DNA from: Lytechinus variegatus
Taxonomy: Eukaryota > Echinodermata > Echinoidea > Temnopleuroida > Toxopneustidae
Direction: 5' to 3'
NCBI RefSeq assembly: GCF_018143015.1
Contig: NC_054743.1
Location: 43,682,922 to 43,746,921 of the forward strand
Length of the DNA: 64,000 nucleotides
The notes beneath the pieces were generated by a model. The model was not told the origin of the DNA, searched no databases, and saw only the letters and a list, made by a program, of their open reading frames with translations. The translations under genes were made by a program, and so were the position numbers. Below are positions 1 to 11,278 of the stretch, piece by piece (positions within the stretch are counted from its first letter, which is position 1; each line of letters starts with the position of its first letter).

Positions 1-695
1 GATATGCACACTTTGGGTTATTTTGTGTAGTAAAGTTTTCAGTATAAAAATGTTATTTTTAAAAATATTCTGGGGAGATATGACTTAAAAAAAACAAATT
101 TATTATTTTTTTTGCATGAGAGCGAGTAAAGCGAGCGAAAATTTTTTTTGACCTCTTAATGCAAAAATCTAATTTTAATTGTAATAGTTTTTTACATTGA
201 AAACAAGCCTTCTCATAGCGGCCTTAGGCCCACATGTCTACCTTTTTTTAAATAACTATGTACCAACTCAGATTATGATTAAGCCTACTTCAGTTTGCCG
301 TTTCACTATAATGTTCCATCGATAATATTTTAATTTTTGTGTTTGCCGGTATGTAAATTTGCTATTGTTATATGAATTGGAAATGAATAAACAAACTGAA
401 TTGAATTTAATTCGATTTTTGTCTTGTCACAATAAATATCTTTAGTATTTTGAATTTATTATAGTCCAACTTGAAAAATACACATTGATCAACTGTCTTT
501 GCAAATGATATGGATCTTATACTATCTAATTAAATTCTTAAGAAAGCAAAATGTATATAAATTTTACCCCGTCCCGAGAAAAAGCAGCACTGAATGAAAG
601 TGAAAAAAAAACCAACAAACAAAAATGCCGCGGCGAAACTCATACAGCATTTCTTGGGATGGTATTCTACTTTTTCAAGCTTAATTGGTATTGAG
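1..695. other. Gene-free AT-rich stretch
   Basis: No coding exon is visible. Around 113-140 lies one copy of a GCGAGC-type motif that recurs at 5.9-6.7 kb and 8.3 kb. Around 365-410 a short A-rich run with AATAAA and repeated TGAAT units looks like the 3' tail of a LINE inserted on the + strand, but nothing upstream of it is recognisable. Confidence 0.4.
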
Positions 696-699
696 TCTC

Positions 700-780
700 G
701 TTTGATTTGATTTGATTTATTGTTTTCTTCTGCATCCATAACATTCGTATAATACATTTTTCTTAACATAATAAACATAA
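700..780 (-). mobile_element. LINE 3' tail, AAATC-repeat type
   Basis: Read on the - strand, this ends in AATAAATC followed by tandem AAATC units. The long LINE at 52577-56213 ends the same way, and so does the fragment ending at about 49170. CR1/L2-type LINEs typically end in short tandem repeats instead of poly(A). Only the tail is recognisable, so this is probably a short 5'-truncated copy; its upstream limit is not defined. Confidence 0.45.
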
Positions 781-1228
781 TATGTTAGCATTTTGGGCAT
801 GAATCATAAATAAAGTGTACTAAAAAGATAATTCATGCAGACAAAAATGATTAACTACCAAATTATTATATGATATTCACAATTTGCAGGAGAAGGATTG
901 CATGTCATCATAAGCAGATTGCTTGAAAAAATGACAATCCCAAACTAAAATTAATTGAATTAATTAATAAAGCAGAATGGGCATATAATTATTTTCAAAT
1001 ACGAAGCATCAATTCATGCAATATTTTTAGTATGAAGATGAAGATGATAAAAAGATCTCTAACAGTAATTCTAACCTGCGCTAGCTCACAGCCACAGTTT
1101 TCAAAAAGAAACTTTGCCCCAAACGTACTCCATGTCAGTGGCTCCCTCACTTTTTTTTGGTGGGGCTCATTGCGTCAAGTGCTGCTTGATTTTTCTTATT
1201 TATGACAGATCATATAAATACGGTACAG

Positions 1229-1471
1229 GTGGGGTACAATTGCGGATTCAGGGGGGCAGAGCCGGTCGGTGCCCCTCCCCCCCCTTGAGAAGCAAAATTA
1301 AAATTTGTAATGTAAAATGCAGTTATAATTAACAGATTAAGTATGCTGAAGTGTGATTCTGATGAAGACCTCCCCCCCCCCCTTTTTTTTTGCTCGTGGA
1401 TCAATTTTCCTTGGAAAAATGTCCCCCCCCCCGCGCCTTTGGAAAATCCTGGATCCGCCCCTGGTGGGGTA
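1229..1471. mobile_element. MITE with 8-bp target-site duplication
   Basis: Identical 8-mers GTGGGGTA at 1229-1236 and 1464-1471 flank a 227-bp body (1237-1463). The ends are related inverted repeats: CAATTGCGGATTCAGG on the left and the complement of CAGGGGCGGATCCAGG on the right. The body holds several poly-C and poly-G runs. The 8-bp duplication and short inverted ends suit a non-autonomous hAT-type element. Similar right-hand ends (CTGGATCCGCC or close) recur near 6870, 7870 and 38745. Confidence 0.6.
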
Positions 1472-2084
1472 TCAAACTTTGAAAAAACGGAACAGAAAGT
1501 GGAGTAAACCTGGGAGTAAACCCTCCGGAGCGGCTCGTGAGAAAAGATTATCTACATGATTCGGAAATATACTACGTATAAAAACATAGCCTCTTTTTTG
1601 CCCAATTTTGTTTTCCCTAGGATACTTTGCTTCGGTTATCAAAGATGGCATGCTTCAGGATTTTTAGAGGACGGCCTGTTCTTATATTTCAGAAACAATC
1701 CTGTATTGGGACACGAATTCTTTGCAGTGTTCGTGAAATAAAAGGTAAGATGCGATTGTCACAGACCCTTTTATTGATTTACAATTAGCAGAAAATCATC
1801 ATGTTATCTAAATGACTCTAAATCTTTCTTTAGTTCATTGTCCCACATGTACACTTTCATGTAGGCTGCAGGCATGGCACTGCAAATGCATCATTTCGAT
1901 GCGGATTTCATCATTTAACCATTTTAGCAACAAGTAGATCTATCTAGAGCAATAAAATTCAAATAATAAATAGCAATTCGATATGGAGAAAGTGTCAAGG
2001 CTGATGATTTGAAGAAGAAAAGCTAACCAAAATCAGGACAGAGTGAGACAATTGTGTGTTGTGAACACTCTAGGCGACACCGCA
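1472..2084. other. Unannotated spacer
   Basis: Nothing with coding conservation is visible. A 61-codon open frame at 1556-1741 has no recognisable domain or splice context. The sequence looks unique and AT-rich. Confidence 0.3.
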
Positions 2085-4647
2085 ATACTTAATAGGCTTG
2101 GGCGGTTCTAGTCTTGGCGAGAGTCGACTCCGATTCTTGCCCCAGGCGTCGGTTCCAGAGAGAGTCGACTCCCAGCGCCGATAATGAGCTTTGAGACAAT
2201 GCCTCAATTATGCCCCTACACTAGATACCTTTATCTCGGTGTACGCTTGTTTCGGTTCTTCTCCCAACTCCCTGGTCCTTTCCCCAGTCATCACAAGATC
2301 CAACTCACTGCATTGCAAACATAAACCACAGTTACCACACACAAAAATTCTCTCCCCATGATCACAAGATCAACTCACTGCAAAGATAACACACACAGCA
2401 CATGTTTCACCGTGGTTTGACCTTCGTATTGTTTCTTTGAAGTGATTGTTTCCGATTTTAGTGTTGTGATGATAGATTGATTTTGGTGCTTGAACGATAT
2501 CTGAGTTGATTAATGGGAGGTAGAACCTCCATGATTTAATCCAAGTTTGAACGTTTGATACTTGGTTGATGTGAGCTTTGCGTGTTTACTATTTAGTGTT
2601 TTAGCCCATTATTTGTCAAATTAATCTAGAAAGATCTGTATTCTGTGTCTGAAGACAATGTCAAAGAAAAAGAAAGTTCTTAATTTGTACAGTTCTGAGG
2701 TAATTTATTTTATCATACAGACATACCTGCAAATGTTATTAAGTTGAACAAATATCCTTCGTACATACATTTTTGACACATTTTAAAAAGACTTAAAAAT
2801 TATTCATACAAATGATATATGTCATGAAGGTCATTGAATTGTTAAGCGTTCGTATCAGTTAGAGATTCTAGACAAATTAAAAAGGCCTACCAGAACCAAA
2901 ACTGCCAATTTCCAAATCATCCATCAAGGAAGCCTCGCAAAGCCTCTAATTGAAATGAACTTATCCACGTCTTTGCAAATTTTACCTGACCTTATTTCTC
3001 CAGACAGTGAGAGAGGCCATGTGGCAGCCAAACCTAAACAGAATAAAAAGGGCGGCAATCTCGTACTCCCCCCACCACCGCAAGAATATCAGATTTCCAA
3101 ACATGTGCTTCTCAAGATTGTGCAATACATGACGGAGACAAAGAAAGTTTTGTAAACAAATTGGCGAAGGTTGATGTCCCTGAATTGAGGGACTATAGTC
3201 TACGTTTTCAGTCACTTAAGAAAATGGCGAACTGGTCAAAGGTGAAATTCATCATTGAAAAAAAATGAATGTTTGGATTAAAATAACTAAGATTAAATGA
3301 AATATGACTGAAAAATATCCATAGTTGAATCTCTACTTTTATTACTGACAGAACAATAACATTTTTTATTATTAACTTCTCGCCAATATTCCAATAAGGC
3401 AAGACTCTCATTTAAGACTAGCAAGCAAACGTTATCAGTGGGATTTTGGAATGAAAGAAAATGCAACTGACAGGAGGGAATGACCACAAAAGCGAAATTA
3501 TTTGCTAAACACCCCCTCCACTGGGGGTTATCTCCTCCAAACTACTTCATTTCTCCTCCCCACAAAAATATTTATTGACACTCTCGAATGACATTTTCCA
3601 GATGAGAAATATTCAGGAAAGGAAAAAATACAGTAGAACCTTCGAAGCCCACAATACCTTTACTGTTCAAACAAAATGTAAAATGCGTAGTTTTATGTGT
3701 ACGTTTCAATCATTAATTAAAGTATAAAGGATGGTTAATAAACATGATATTCACTCAAAGCGATATGCAAATAAAGATATATCTCATAGTAATATAAAGA
3801 ATGCTTGTTTATCAATGCATTTAAATTCAAAGGGGAGACAATAAAAGAGCTAGGAGACTTAGTGTCCTGAAGATTATCATTGATTTCGAAACATGGGGTA
3901 TATGCTGCATATAAAATAAGGAAAACGAATTTAAGTAAACTTATTTTGAACAGATATATAAAAATATTTATAAACAAGAGGTGATAAACACTTCATTAAA
4001 ATTATAATGAAATTCGTAGTGAATTACAACTTCTAAAAGGAGAAATTAACAAGAATAAAAGGGAAATAAAGTTTGGAAGAAAAGAAGGAATGAGGAGAGA
4101 GAAGCTTTGGGGGAAGGATCGGCATGGGGCTGGAGAGTGTACATAAATGGGAGGGGGGGAGCAATCATCTATTCAGTCAGCCAAAATCTTACACCTTCTC
4201 ACACATTCCACACACAAATCCCAATACACTAACTTTCATGATACAATCACAAGTGTCGCTCACCACAACGCACGTGGTCTCTACTGGCATTTTACAGTCA
4301 CATACACACACGTACATACACAGTACACACAATGCACACTGAGCCTCATGCACAAGGTATACTGCAGGCTCCAAACAGAGAAACGTTCTGCTCGAAGTAT
4401 GTGACTCTTCGGCTCCAAATTCCACATTTATTTTATCTCAGTGCTTGGATTCGGCGCTGAGAGTCGGCGCTGGGGCCGATTTTCGTCCATGAATGAGAGA
4501 GCATGGCAAAGACTCGAGTCCCTTTATCTCAGAACCGCCGCCGCTTGGTACTCGAGTCTCCAGAGATCAGGGTCGACTCCCCGACTCTGGCATTGAGAAT
4601 CGGGTAGACTCGATTACCCGGCGCTGGCTCCCAAGCCTAATACTTAC
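2085..4647. mobile_element. hAT-like DNA transposon, about 2.5 kb
   Basis: The body 2093-4639 starts TAGGCTTGGG and ends CCCAAGCCTA, a perfect 10-bp inverted pair. It is flanked by ATACTTAA (2085-2092) and ATACTTAC (4640-4647), an 8-bp duplication with one difference. The left copy fits the hAT target consensus nTnnnnAn. Subterminal regions on both sides carry repeated GAGTCGACTC-like sites (about 2125, 2163, 4512, 4572), as hAT elements often do. No hAT transposase is visible, so it is non-autonomous or decayed. A microsatellite-like CACAC stretch lies near 4300-4330. Confidence 0.6.
2658..3268 (+). pseudogene. Unidentified coding remnant inside the hAT-like element
   Basis: A possible first exon at 2658-2699 encodes a lysine-rich start (MSKKKKVLNLYSSE) followed by GTAATT. 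Downstream, an open frame from about 2889 to 3155 is followed, after a shift of one reading frame, by a further open stretch ending at 3268 (ending KVKFIIEKK). The two stretches read naturally as one basic protein carrying a single frameshift. I do not recognise the protein; it does not resemble a hAT transposase. It could be captured host sequence or a spurious frame. Confidence 0.25.
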
Positions 4648-4789
4648 CCGTGTTAAGAAACTGGGACTCCACTCACGCACATTTGGGCCGCCCTAGCTTA
4701 GAACTAAGCTTTCTTTCCGTAAAAAAAAATTATTCTTATGATTAAATAAATATTAATTAATACATGAATACTGTTAAATCGGTACTCAC

Positions 4790-4876
4790 CGGTTCTCTTC
4801 TTGAATTTTCTGCCAATTTCCCACGCTGCTGGCTACAATTCCGCGTTAAATTTTGTCGCCATAGAGAGCTGTTCAT
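4790..4876 (-). other. Candidate first coding exon, gene unknown
   Basis: On the - strand an ATG at 4876 opens 29 codons (MNSSLWRQN...RREP) and ends in a strong donor, CCG|GTGAGT, at 4790/4789. A TTTATAAATA stretch lies just upstream. No downstream exon could be found, and the hAT-like element begins about 150 bp further on. This could be the 5' end of a gene whose rest was displaced by the insertion or lies outside the window, or a chance open frame. Confidence 0.2.
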
Positions 4877-5009
4877 GCAACTTTATTTATAAATGGAGCG
4901 CCCTTTACGAGAGTTGTTAATGCCGCGGAGAAATCGTTAGGCATTTTGGCCTGTGTTCAAGGCGTAGCTGTTCTATTTTTTTATAAAATTATGTGTGAGA
5001 TCGAAATCT

Positions 5010-5053
5010 CAGCGAGTAAACACTCTTCCATATGGAAGAGTGTATACTCGCTG
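5010..5053. repeat. 44-bp near-perfect palindrome
   Basis: Two 22-base arms meet without a loop at CCATATGG. The only unpaired position is A/A at 5019/5044. It probably belongs to a small foldback repeat; no function is implied. Confidence 0.7.
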
Positions 5054-5400
5054 TGATATGATCCCGATAGGGAGGCGCAACACCCCCACCCACATGGGCG
5101 CAAACCCCAGGGCCGGGGGACATGTCCCCTCACCCAAAATAGTAGGGGGCACATTATGAAATGTCCCCCTACTATTTTTGGTCATTTCGTTCAAAATCGA
5201 AATGTATTTTGGAAGAGACGATCTTACTTTTGGCATGCCCCCTTTTTTTTTTGCTTGTTTGCTTGTCAAATTTCTTTTGGTCAAGATGACCTTCTTTAGA
5301 GGGTGATAAACCTTCTTTTTTTGTTTGTTTTTTGCTTGTCAAATTTTCCAGCCCCTGGTCCCCCTACCTTTGGGGAGAGATTTCCGCCCTTGCAAGTAGA
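5054..5400. repeat. Low-grade dispersed repeat with GC-rich ends
   Basis: The stretch begins with a CAGGGCCGGGGGACATGTCC block and closes with CAGCCCCTGGTCCCCC and TTTCCGCCC. In between are poly-T/GTTTGCTTGT runs and a duplicated GCTTGTCAAATTT segment. The layout resembles the GC-ended MITEs elsewhere in the window, but I found no target-site duplication. Confidence 0.35.
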
Positions 5401-5505
5401 CATACTCTTGATATTGTTTGCGAATCTGCACGGGCGTCGATCGAGGGCTGGGGATGAGGAAAAGCGGTGAGACGAGAAAAAAATAGAACTTAGAAGGGAA
5501 AAGGC

Positions 5506-5700
5506 GACAGAAAAAAAGTGAACGAAAGAAAAATTAATGGAAAATAAAAGGGAAGAGAAAATAGGGAGAAATGTGATGGGTAAAATAAATTATGGGAAAA
5601 GAGGACAGAAAAAAAGTGAACGAAAGAAAAATTAATGGAAAATAAAAGGGAGGAGAAAATAGGGAGAAATGTGATGGGTAAACAAAATTATGGGGAAAAA
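5506..5700. repeat. Tandem duplication, 98-bp unit, two copies
   Basis: GACAGAAAAAAAGTGAACG starts at 5506 and again at 5604, and the purine-rich sequence after each is nearly identical, so the period is 98 bp. The few differences point to a recent duplication. The short open frame on the opposite strand is a by-product of the repeat. Confidence 0.8.
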
Positions 5701-5879
5701 TTCTGGACGCACTATTCATGTTTTATCATGAAAAGGATAAGTTATTTATCCGCGAGCAGACACTTTTTGATATTGTGATCTGAAACTGGATAATGATTTA
5801 AATAGAGAACAATCTGCGTATCTGAATTAATGTGTGTTTTAGATTTCGACCTAGAATTTGGGTATTCTAAGTAACTTTC

Positions 5880-6665
5880 TTATCATGAAAATCAATAAAG
5901 AGAGCGCAAAGCGCGAGCTAAAAATATATGATATAACAAAGGGTGAATTTAAGCTCTGTAATGCAAACACTTTGTGGGAAAATTGTGAATTGTGATGGAT
6001 CACAGTTAAAAAAGAGCTGATGTATTTTATTTTTATTACTTTGAGTTTTTACATAGGACCGGAACATGCTATGAGGGCATTATGTCATCATATGAAAATG
6101 ATGACCATCTTCCTATTTCTCTCGCATGGGAGCGCGAAATGTGTTAATATTATGGCCTGAAAACTGGACATTTAAAGCACTTTGTAATTATGCATAAGAG
6201 GCATTATATATCTATCAATGCGAGCAGAAATCGCGAGTCGAATTTTTTGATAAACTGTCATCAAATTAGTTTGATTTAGAATTAATATTGGGATATACAT
6301 AACCGACTAATCCAAATGCTATAGCGTGCGGCGCTAGCTGATACGTTTTAACAATCTGACCTGAATAGGGAACTTTTTGAGAACTTTATGGAATACAGGA
6401 AAATAATACGTACCTGAAAATTCAAATTTTGCGAGCGCGCAGCGCAAGCAGAAAATGATAATGTTCAGACGATAACACAGACATTTTTACAGAGCACTTT
6501 TTAAAAATCAATTTGTAAATGAAACAAAATAATGAAAGTTCAATTTCCCAGCTGAAATATGTTTTGTATAATGACTTCAAAGTTTGATTTTTCAAGCTCC
6601 ATATTGAGCAAGATATGCAAATACCCTAAAAGACAATAAGGCGCGAAGCGCGAGCGAAAATTTTT
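5880..6665. repeat. Diverged array around a GCGCGAGC-type motif
   Basis: A motif of the form GCGCRAAGCGCGAGC followed by AAAATTTT recurs near 5897, 6214 (degenerate), 6428 and 6634. Spacing is about 200-320 bp, with related AT-rich sequence between. Further single copies lie near 120 and 8310. I read this as an old tandem or clustered repeat family. No coding capacity is visible. Confidence 0.45.
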
Positions 6666-6729
6666 TATCCTAACAAATAGATTTAAAAAAAAATTATTTT
6701 CAGAGTCTTCCCCTAATGTTATTTCATTA

Positions 6730-6880
6730 AATCATGTTCCTCCTCTTATGTTTGCCTTTCTTCTTTTTTCCTCTCTTTTCCCTTCCTTTTCTTTTTTCCT
6801 TTCTTTTTTTTTCTTTTTTTGCTCCGCCAATAGGGGGGCCCGGGCCCCTCGGCCCCCCTGGATCCGCCTATGTTAGCGGT
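6730..6880. repeat. Pyrimidine tract plus GC-rich element end
   Basis: A long C/T tract (6734-6820) is followed by GGGGGGCCCGGGCCCC and CCCCCCTGGATCCGCC, the same type of right-hand end as the MITE at 1237-1463. The matching left end was not found, so the element limits are unknown. Confidence 0.4.
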
Positions 6881-7240
6881 TGTAGGTGTAAGTCGCGCTC
6901 TAACGCTCTAAAACTGTGTTCTTTATCAAAAAGCTGTCTTTCATATTCATTTTGTTCGCAAAAGAATATAAAGTTAATTTCAATCATTGTATATAGTTAT
7001 CCTGTTTATGATAAAAATACTTAGAAATTGGGTTAGGTTAGGGTTATCAAATTATCAGGGCAGAAAATATATATTTTTTTCTCATTTTGCGCCTCGAGCT
7101 GGCACTATTTGATCTGTGAGATTATGTTTTTGATGACATTCATTGTATTCACAGCAATAATAATATTATTAAACATTGCGCACGCGCCGTGCGCCGCATG
7201 AATTATGTAGATCAGGTGAATAATTTACCGCTACACACGA

Positions 7241-7287
7241 GCAGTTGCTCTATATATTCTATGTAATATAATATAAAGAGCAACTGC
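7241..7287. repeat. Short hairpin
   Basis: CAGTTGCTCT and its complement AGAGCAACTG enclose an AT-rich loop. This is a small inverted repeat of unknown role. Confidence 0.5.
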
Positions 7288-7619
7288 CCATTTTTAATGG
7301 TCCATAATATACCCACTTTCTTCTTTTTTGGAACGAGTATGAATTTATCTACTGATATACTGAATGTACAATAAAAGGCATTATCATGTATTTCTTGGCA
7401 TTTCATTTACTTTTTTTACCATAATTATATCACACAGCTGCTCGCATAGGCCTACGCCGTCACAAATAACAAAACAAAATCTCACTTTTTTTCTTTTTTG
7501 GTGGGGGATAGATTTTCCATACGCATACGTACAATTTTTCAAATTATTTTTTTCTGCTATTTTCATAACAAACTTTAAATGATTTCACCTTTGCACTATT
7601 ATTTTTTTAAAGACAAAAT

Positions 7620-7785
7620 TACATCATCATCATATCATCGTCACCAACTTCATTCTCATCTTTATCACTACTACCACCATCATTATTATCATCATCATCA
7701 TCACCGCCACGCCACCATCACCACCACTCTCATCTTCACCAAGATAATTTTCATCATCATTATCATCATTGCCATCATCGTCTTT
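7620..7785. repeat. CAT/CAC trinucleotide microsatellite
   Basis: An imperfect run of ATC, CAT and CAC triplets covers this stretch. It produces spurious histidine-rich and aspartate-rich open frames on the two strands. Confidence 0.85.
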
Positions 7786-7880
7786 TTTTCTTATTTTTTC
7801 TCCTTCCTGCTTTTTCCTTCCTATTTTCCTCTTTTTAGAGGGCACACCACCACGCCCCCTTACTGGATATCCGCCTCTAA

Positions 7881-9410
7881 CGTTTGTTGTTGTATATAAG
7901 TTGGCGGATGCCTCATGAAATGAAATAATATAAAATAAGGAAAGGGAAACTAATTAGAAAAAGGACTGAGGAGAAGAAAAAAGAAAGCCAAACAAACAAG
8001 AAAAAACAATATCAAAATTTTGTTGTAAAGTCTTCTACGTCAGTTTAATAATTATGTTTTCAATGAAATGAGAACATAAAAAAATGAAACAAGTAAGATG
8101 GGCTATACATCGTAGCAAAGAAATAGAGGGAAGCTCCGAGACAATAAAAAGGGTGAGAAAAAGAAGACTTTGAAATACTCACAACACGAGCATAATAAAA
8201 AAATATGGAATAAGCAAGGACAAGTAGCTGAGGGACACCCCCCCCCTCTCTCTAGTTATTTATGTATCAAACTCGCATACACAAGAATTTCTTACTAATC
8301 AAAATATTGCGAGCAAAAAGCACGAGCTGACATTTTTTTAAATATTCAAAACTGATAGAGAGACACATTTTAAACAATTCATGAATCATAATAATTATAC
8401 AACTAGCTTACCAATCGAATCATTCGATTGCGACAAATGATCTGAGAATTAATGCTTTTAGGAATTCATTAAATTAAAGCAAAGTATCTCAACATTAAAA
8501 TAATTAAGGCGGGCGCAAGGTATCAGCTAATACACCGATAATTTTTTTTTGACATTTGAAGTATTTTCGGTAATCATGAAAAAGATTGATATTTCATGAA
8601 AGCTCAAATCCCGAAGAGCGGAATATTTTTATTAATTGACTTTTTAAAAAAATGTTCTAAGCCCCATTTAATATTTGATTATAAGTCGATGCATTAAAAG
8701 CTGAAAAAATAAAGTATTTTGTGTTCCTCTATCATAATTGTCTTTCTCTTTAACCCTGGTTCTTTTTTTTCTGGGGGGAAGCATTTTGGTTAAAAAAAGA
8801 GAGAAAAAAGATAATTGCTGGCTTGTGGACGCCCGGTGTGGACGGTGGTAGGGACACCCCCCCCCCCCCCCCCGTAGTTACGCCAATATGGGACCAAATG
8901 ATCCTAAATGTCCGAGGCGAAACTTGTGCAATCAAACGTTATTTCTGAATAAATTAAAGCTTGCGCTGTTCAACTTCAATCTCTTTCAGCTAAATTTGCG
9001 ATGAACGCTGCGTTATGAAATATATAATTATCAACATCTGGCGAAAAGAATAACCGACCGATCACCTGACGAGAACGCGTATACGTGATCTGCATATCAG
9101 GTCCGATCGCGAGTCAGAAGTGAAGGACAACTGCCAAGAAAATCAGGAAAAAGTCGTCAAAATGTAAGTTCCCCTTCATTTCTTTCAATTTTTTGTTACT
9201 TATTCAAGCATAAATGTTTCATTAAAGCAAAATTTCAACAAAAGCCTCAAATTTAGCTAGTACTTTTGTTGAAATTACAATAAATTTAGATCCACATAAA
9301 TCTCTAACCCAATTTTAGCACTGATGTCGCCTATGAGGTCCATACATGTAATGTTTGGACCTCATTGGTACTACGAGTTGTTGTGAATGGGAGTGTGACA
9401 TTCATGCATA
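7881..9410. other. Gene-free stretch with a 17-base poly-C tract
   Basis: No exon with recognisable coding content was found. A poly-C tract occupies 8857-8873, directly followed by GTAGTTACGCC, like the ends of CAGTGGCGTA-type MITEs. At 9163 AAAAT|GTAAGTT has the form of a splice donor, but no start codon could be linked from here to the MRPL19 frame. Confidence 0.35.
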
Positions 9411-9775
9411 CCTGGTACAGGCTTTTGAAATCTCCGCTATTTAGCGGAAATCCGCTATTTTCATTTTTAAGACCGATTTCAATTTCCGCTCTTTCCTGTG
9501 TTCCATTTCTGTTTTTTCTTAGTCAAAATTCCGCTATTTTATCCAAAACGGCTGGAAAACAAGTCTAGGTAAATGGATGCGAGCAGAATGTGTTTGTTGT
9601 GAATATATATACACGATACGGGGCCTTGTATTTTGCCTTCGCGAAGTTTTGAATTATATGTAACTATGAAACTGCTGCGGATCACACCGTGCACCGTTGC
9701 CTTTGTTGGCATACAAGCGCAAAGCAGCGGCTCAAATCGCGATATTTTGCGACTGGTAAATACGTCTGTAAGGAT

Positions 9776-9797
9776 GATGACGTCATCCAAGATGGCA
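9776..9797 (+). promoter_or_regulatory. CRE-like palindrome plus YY1-like site
   Basis: GATGACGTCATC (9776-9787) is a 12-bp palindrome containing the full CREB/ATF site TGACGTCA. It is followed at once by CAAGATGGC, which matches the YY1 core often found at start sites of ribosomal and mitochondrial housekeeping genes. It lies about 1.5 kb upstream of the first recognised MRPL19 exon on the same strand, so it is a reasonable promoter candidate. A short frame MMMFRSLFQRN at 9827 looks like a mitochondrial presequence but stops after 11 codons. Confidence 0.35.
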
Positions 9798-10040
9798 ACT
9801 TACGTTGACCAACGAAAGGATCGAAGATGATGATGTTTCGATCATTATTTCAAAGGAATTAGCGGTAACTGCGGTCTAAGGTACGATATTTCTGAATTTT
9901 GAACATTTTGTCGTAAATATGGATGTGATTTCTTTTTCATAATGTGACATTTTATGTACAAAAAACGATCGGAAAATCAGGTTTCTACTTTTAGATCTAA
10001 CGTTACTGCTAAAATACGTTGTCTGTACGTACGGTCCTCC

Positions 10041-10114
10041 AAGCTCTTCAGTCTATGTATTGGTGAGTGAGCCAACGCAGTTCAGTGGAACAGAGACTGA
10101 AGCTTTTGGTCTAG
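10041..10114. repeat. Foldback repeat, copy 1 of 2
   Basis: CTTCAGTCTATG and CAGAGACTGAAG form inverted arms around GGTGAGTGAGCCAACG. A related copy lies at 28781-28867. The copies share the arms, the centre and a TTTTGGTCTA tail, so this is a small dispersed foldback element, probably a MITE. Confidence 0.55.
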
Positions 10115-11278
10115 AATACACCGTGAATCGTGATGGGCAAATGCAGCGGCTTGGCGATAGTAAATAGGTAAATTTTCAGATTTTCCGCTATTTTTTTGAA
10201 ACCCCACTCACAGGCCTGCTGGTAGTGGTACATGTATTGTATGGGATGGCGATTGTGACATTGCTGGCCACTTGCAGTCTACAACCTCCCTGTCTGTATT
10301 GAGTGGAGTCCATGCAACATACAAAACACACATCATAAAAGTCTTTTTTTTCACCAGAGCCTTCAAAATCTGTAATGTTTTTATTGTATTTTTCTTAAGA
10401 AGTTCTATTGGTGGTAAGTCGAAATTATGGCCCACATATTCTCTTAATTTAGAAAAAAAAATTAATAGAAACCAATTTAGTTTTTAGCCAAGGCATTTGA
10501 GTATTAACTAGTACTGACTGCCCCCAACAACAAGAATTATCCACCAGATAGACAGAAAACAAGCCAAATATTACTGGTCAACATTATTTTAGCACACATG
10601 GGGGTAATGGGGTTACTAATCCAGGACATCATTAGTGACTTGTGCCAGACATAGAATCTTCATCAGAGAGCTATAATAGATCTTGACATTGTCGTTCTAT
10701 GTTCTGTTTCATTTGGTAAAAAAAGGATATCCTCTTTGTTTTTGACAAATCTAGAGATTTCACATGACAAGGATTCAATTTACTTCTGAAGTTCTGATTG
10801 AACCCCAAATATTTCTAGGTTGTTACATTTGATTAAGCCCACCCCCTCGGTCCCCCAACTTACTTACTTCTGGTGCATGGGTAAATCTTCTTGCTTCCAG
10901 TGCCTAAATTAATGTAAGGCAATTGAAGGCCACAGCATTGGATGATCTTTGGTGGTCACTATAGCCTACCACTCTTTTGACATCGGCCTTGGATATTTTT
11001 GTGCCCTTTGTTAATTTTCCCATTTGTGCGGAAAAAAAAATGCTCTTTTAAAAAAGTGGTCTTGCCCTAAAAATATTGAAATTCAAGTCCTGAGACATAC
11101 AGATATGATTCACCGTGCAAAAAGGATGTTTTTGCCAAGGCTCTAACGTCATCCTTGCTTTGCTTGGTAAAAGTAATACCTTATACAATTTCCTATTTTC
11201 TGTATGAAACTTTACCAGTAAAAAACAGTGTTGAAAAACTTAAAATGTGAATTAAAATTTCTCCTCATGACTCTACAG

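Noticed and set aside
7579-7899. 106-codon His-rich open frame
   Set aside because: It is produced by the CAT/CAC microsatellite.
9420-10206. Possible DNA element with TCCGCTATTT ends and ACAGGC flanks
   Set aside because: The inverted similarity is short and imperfect, and the 6-bp flank match may be chance; not listed as a feature.
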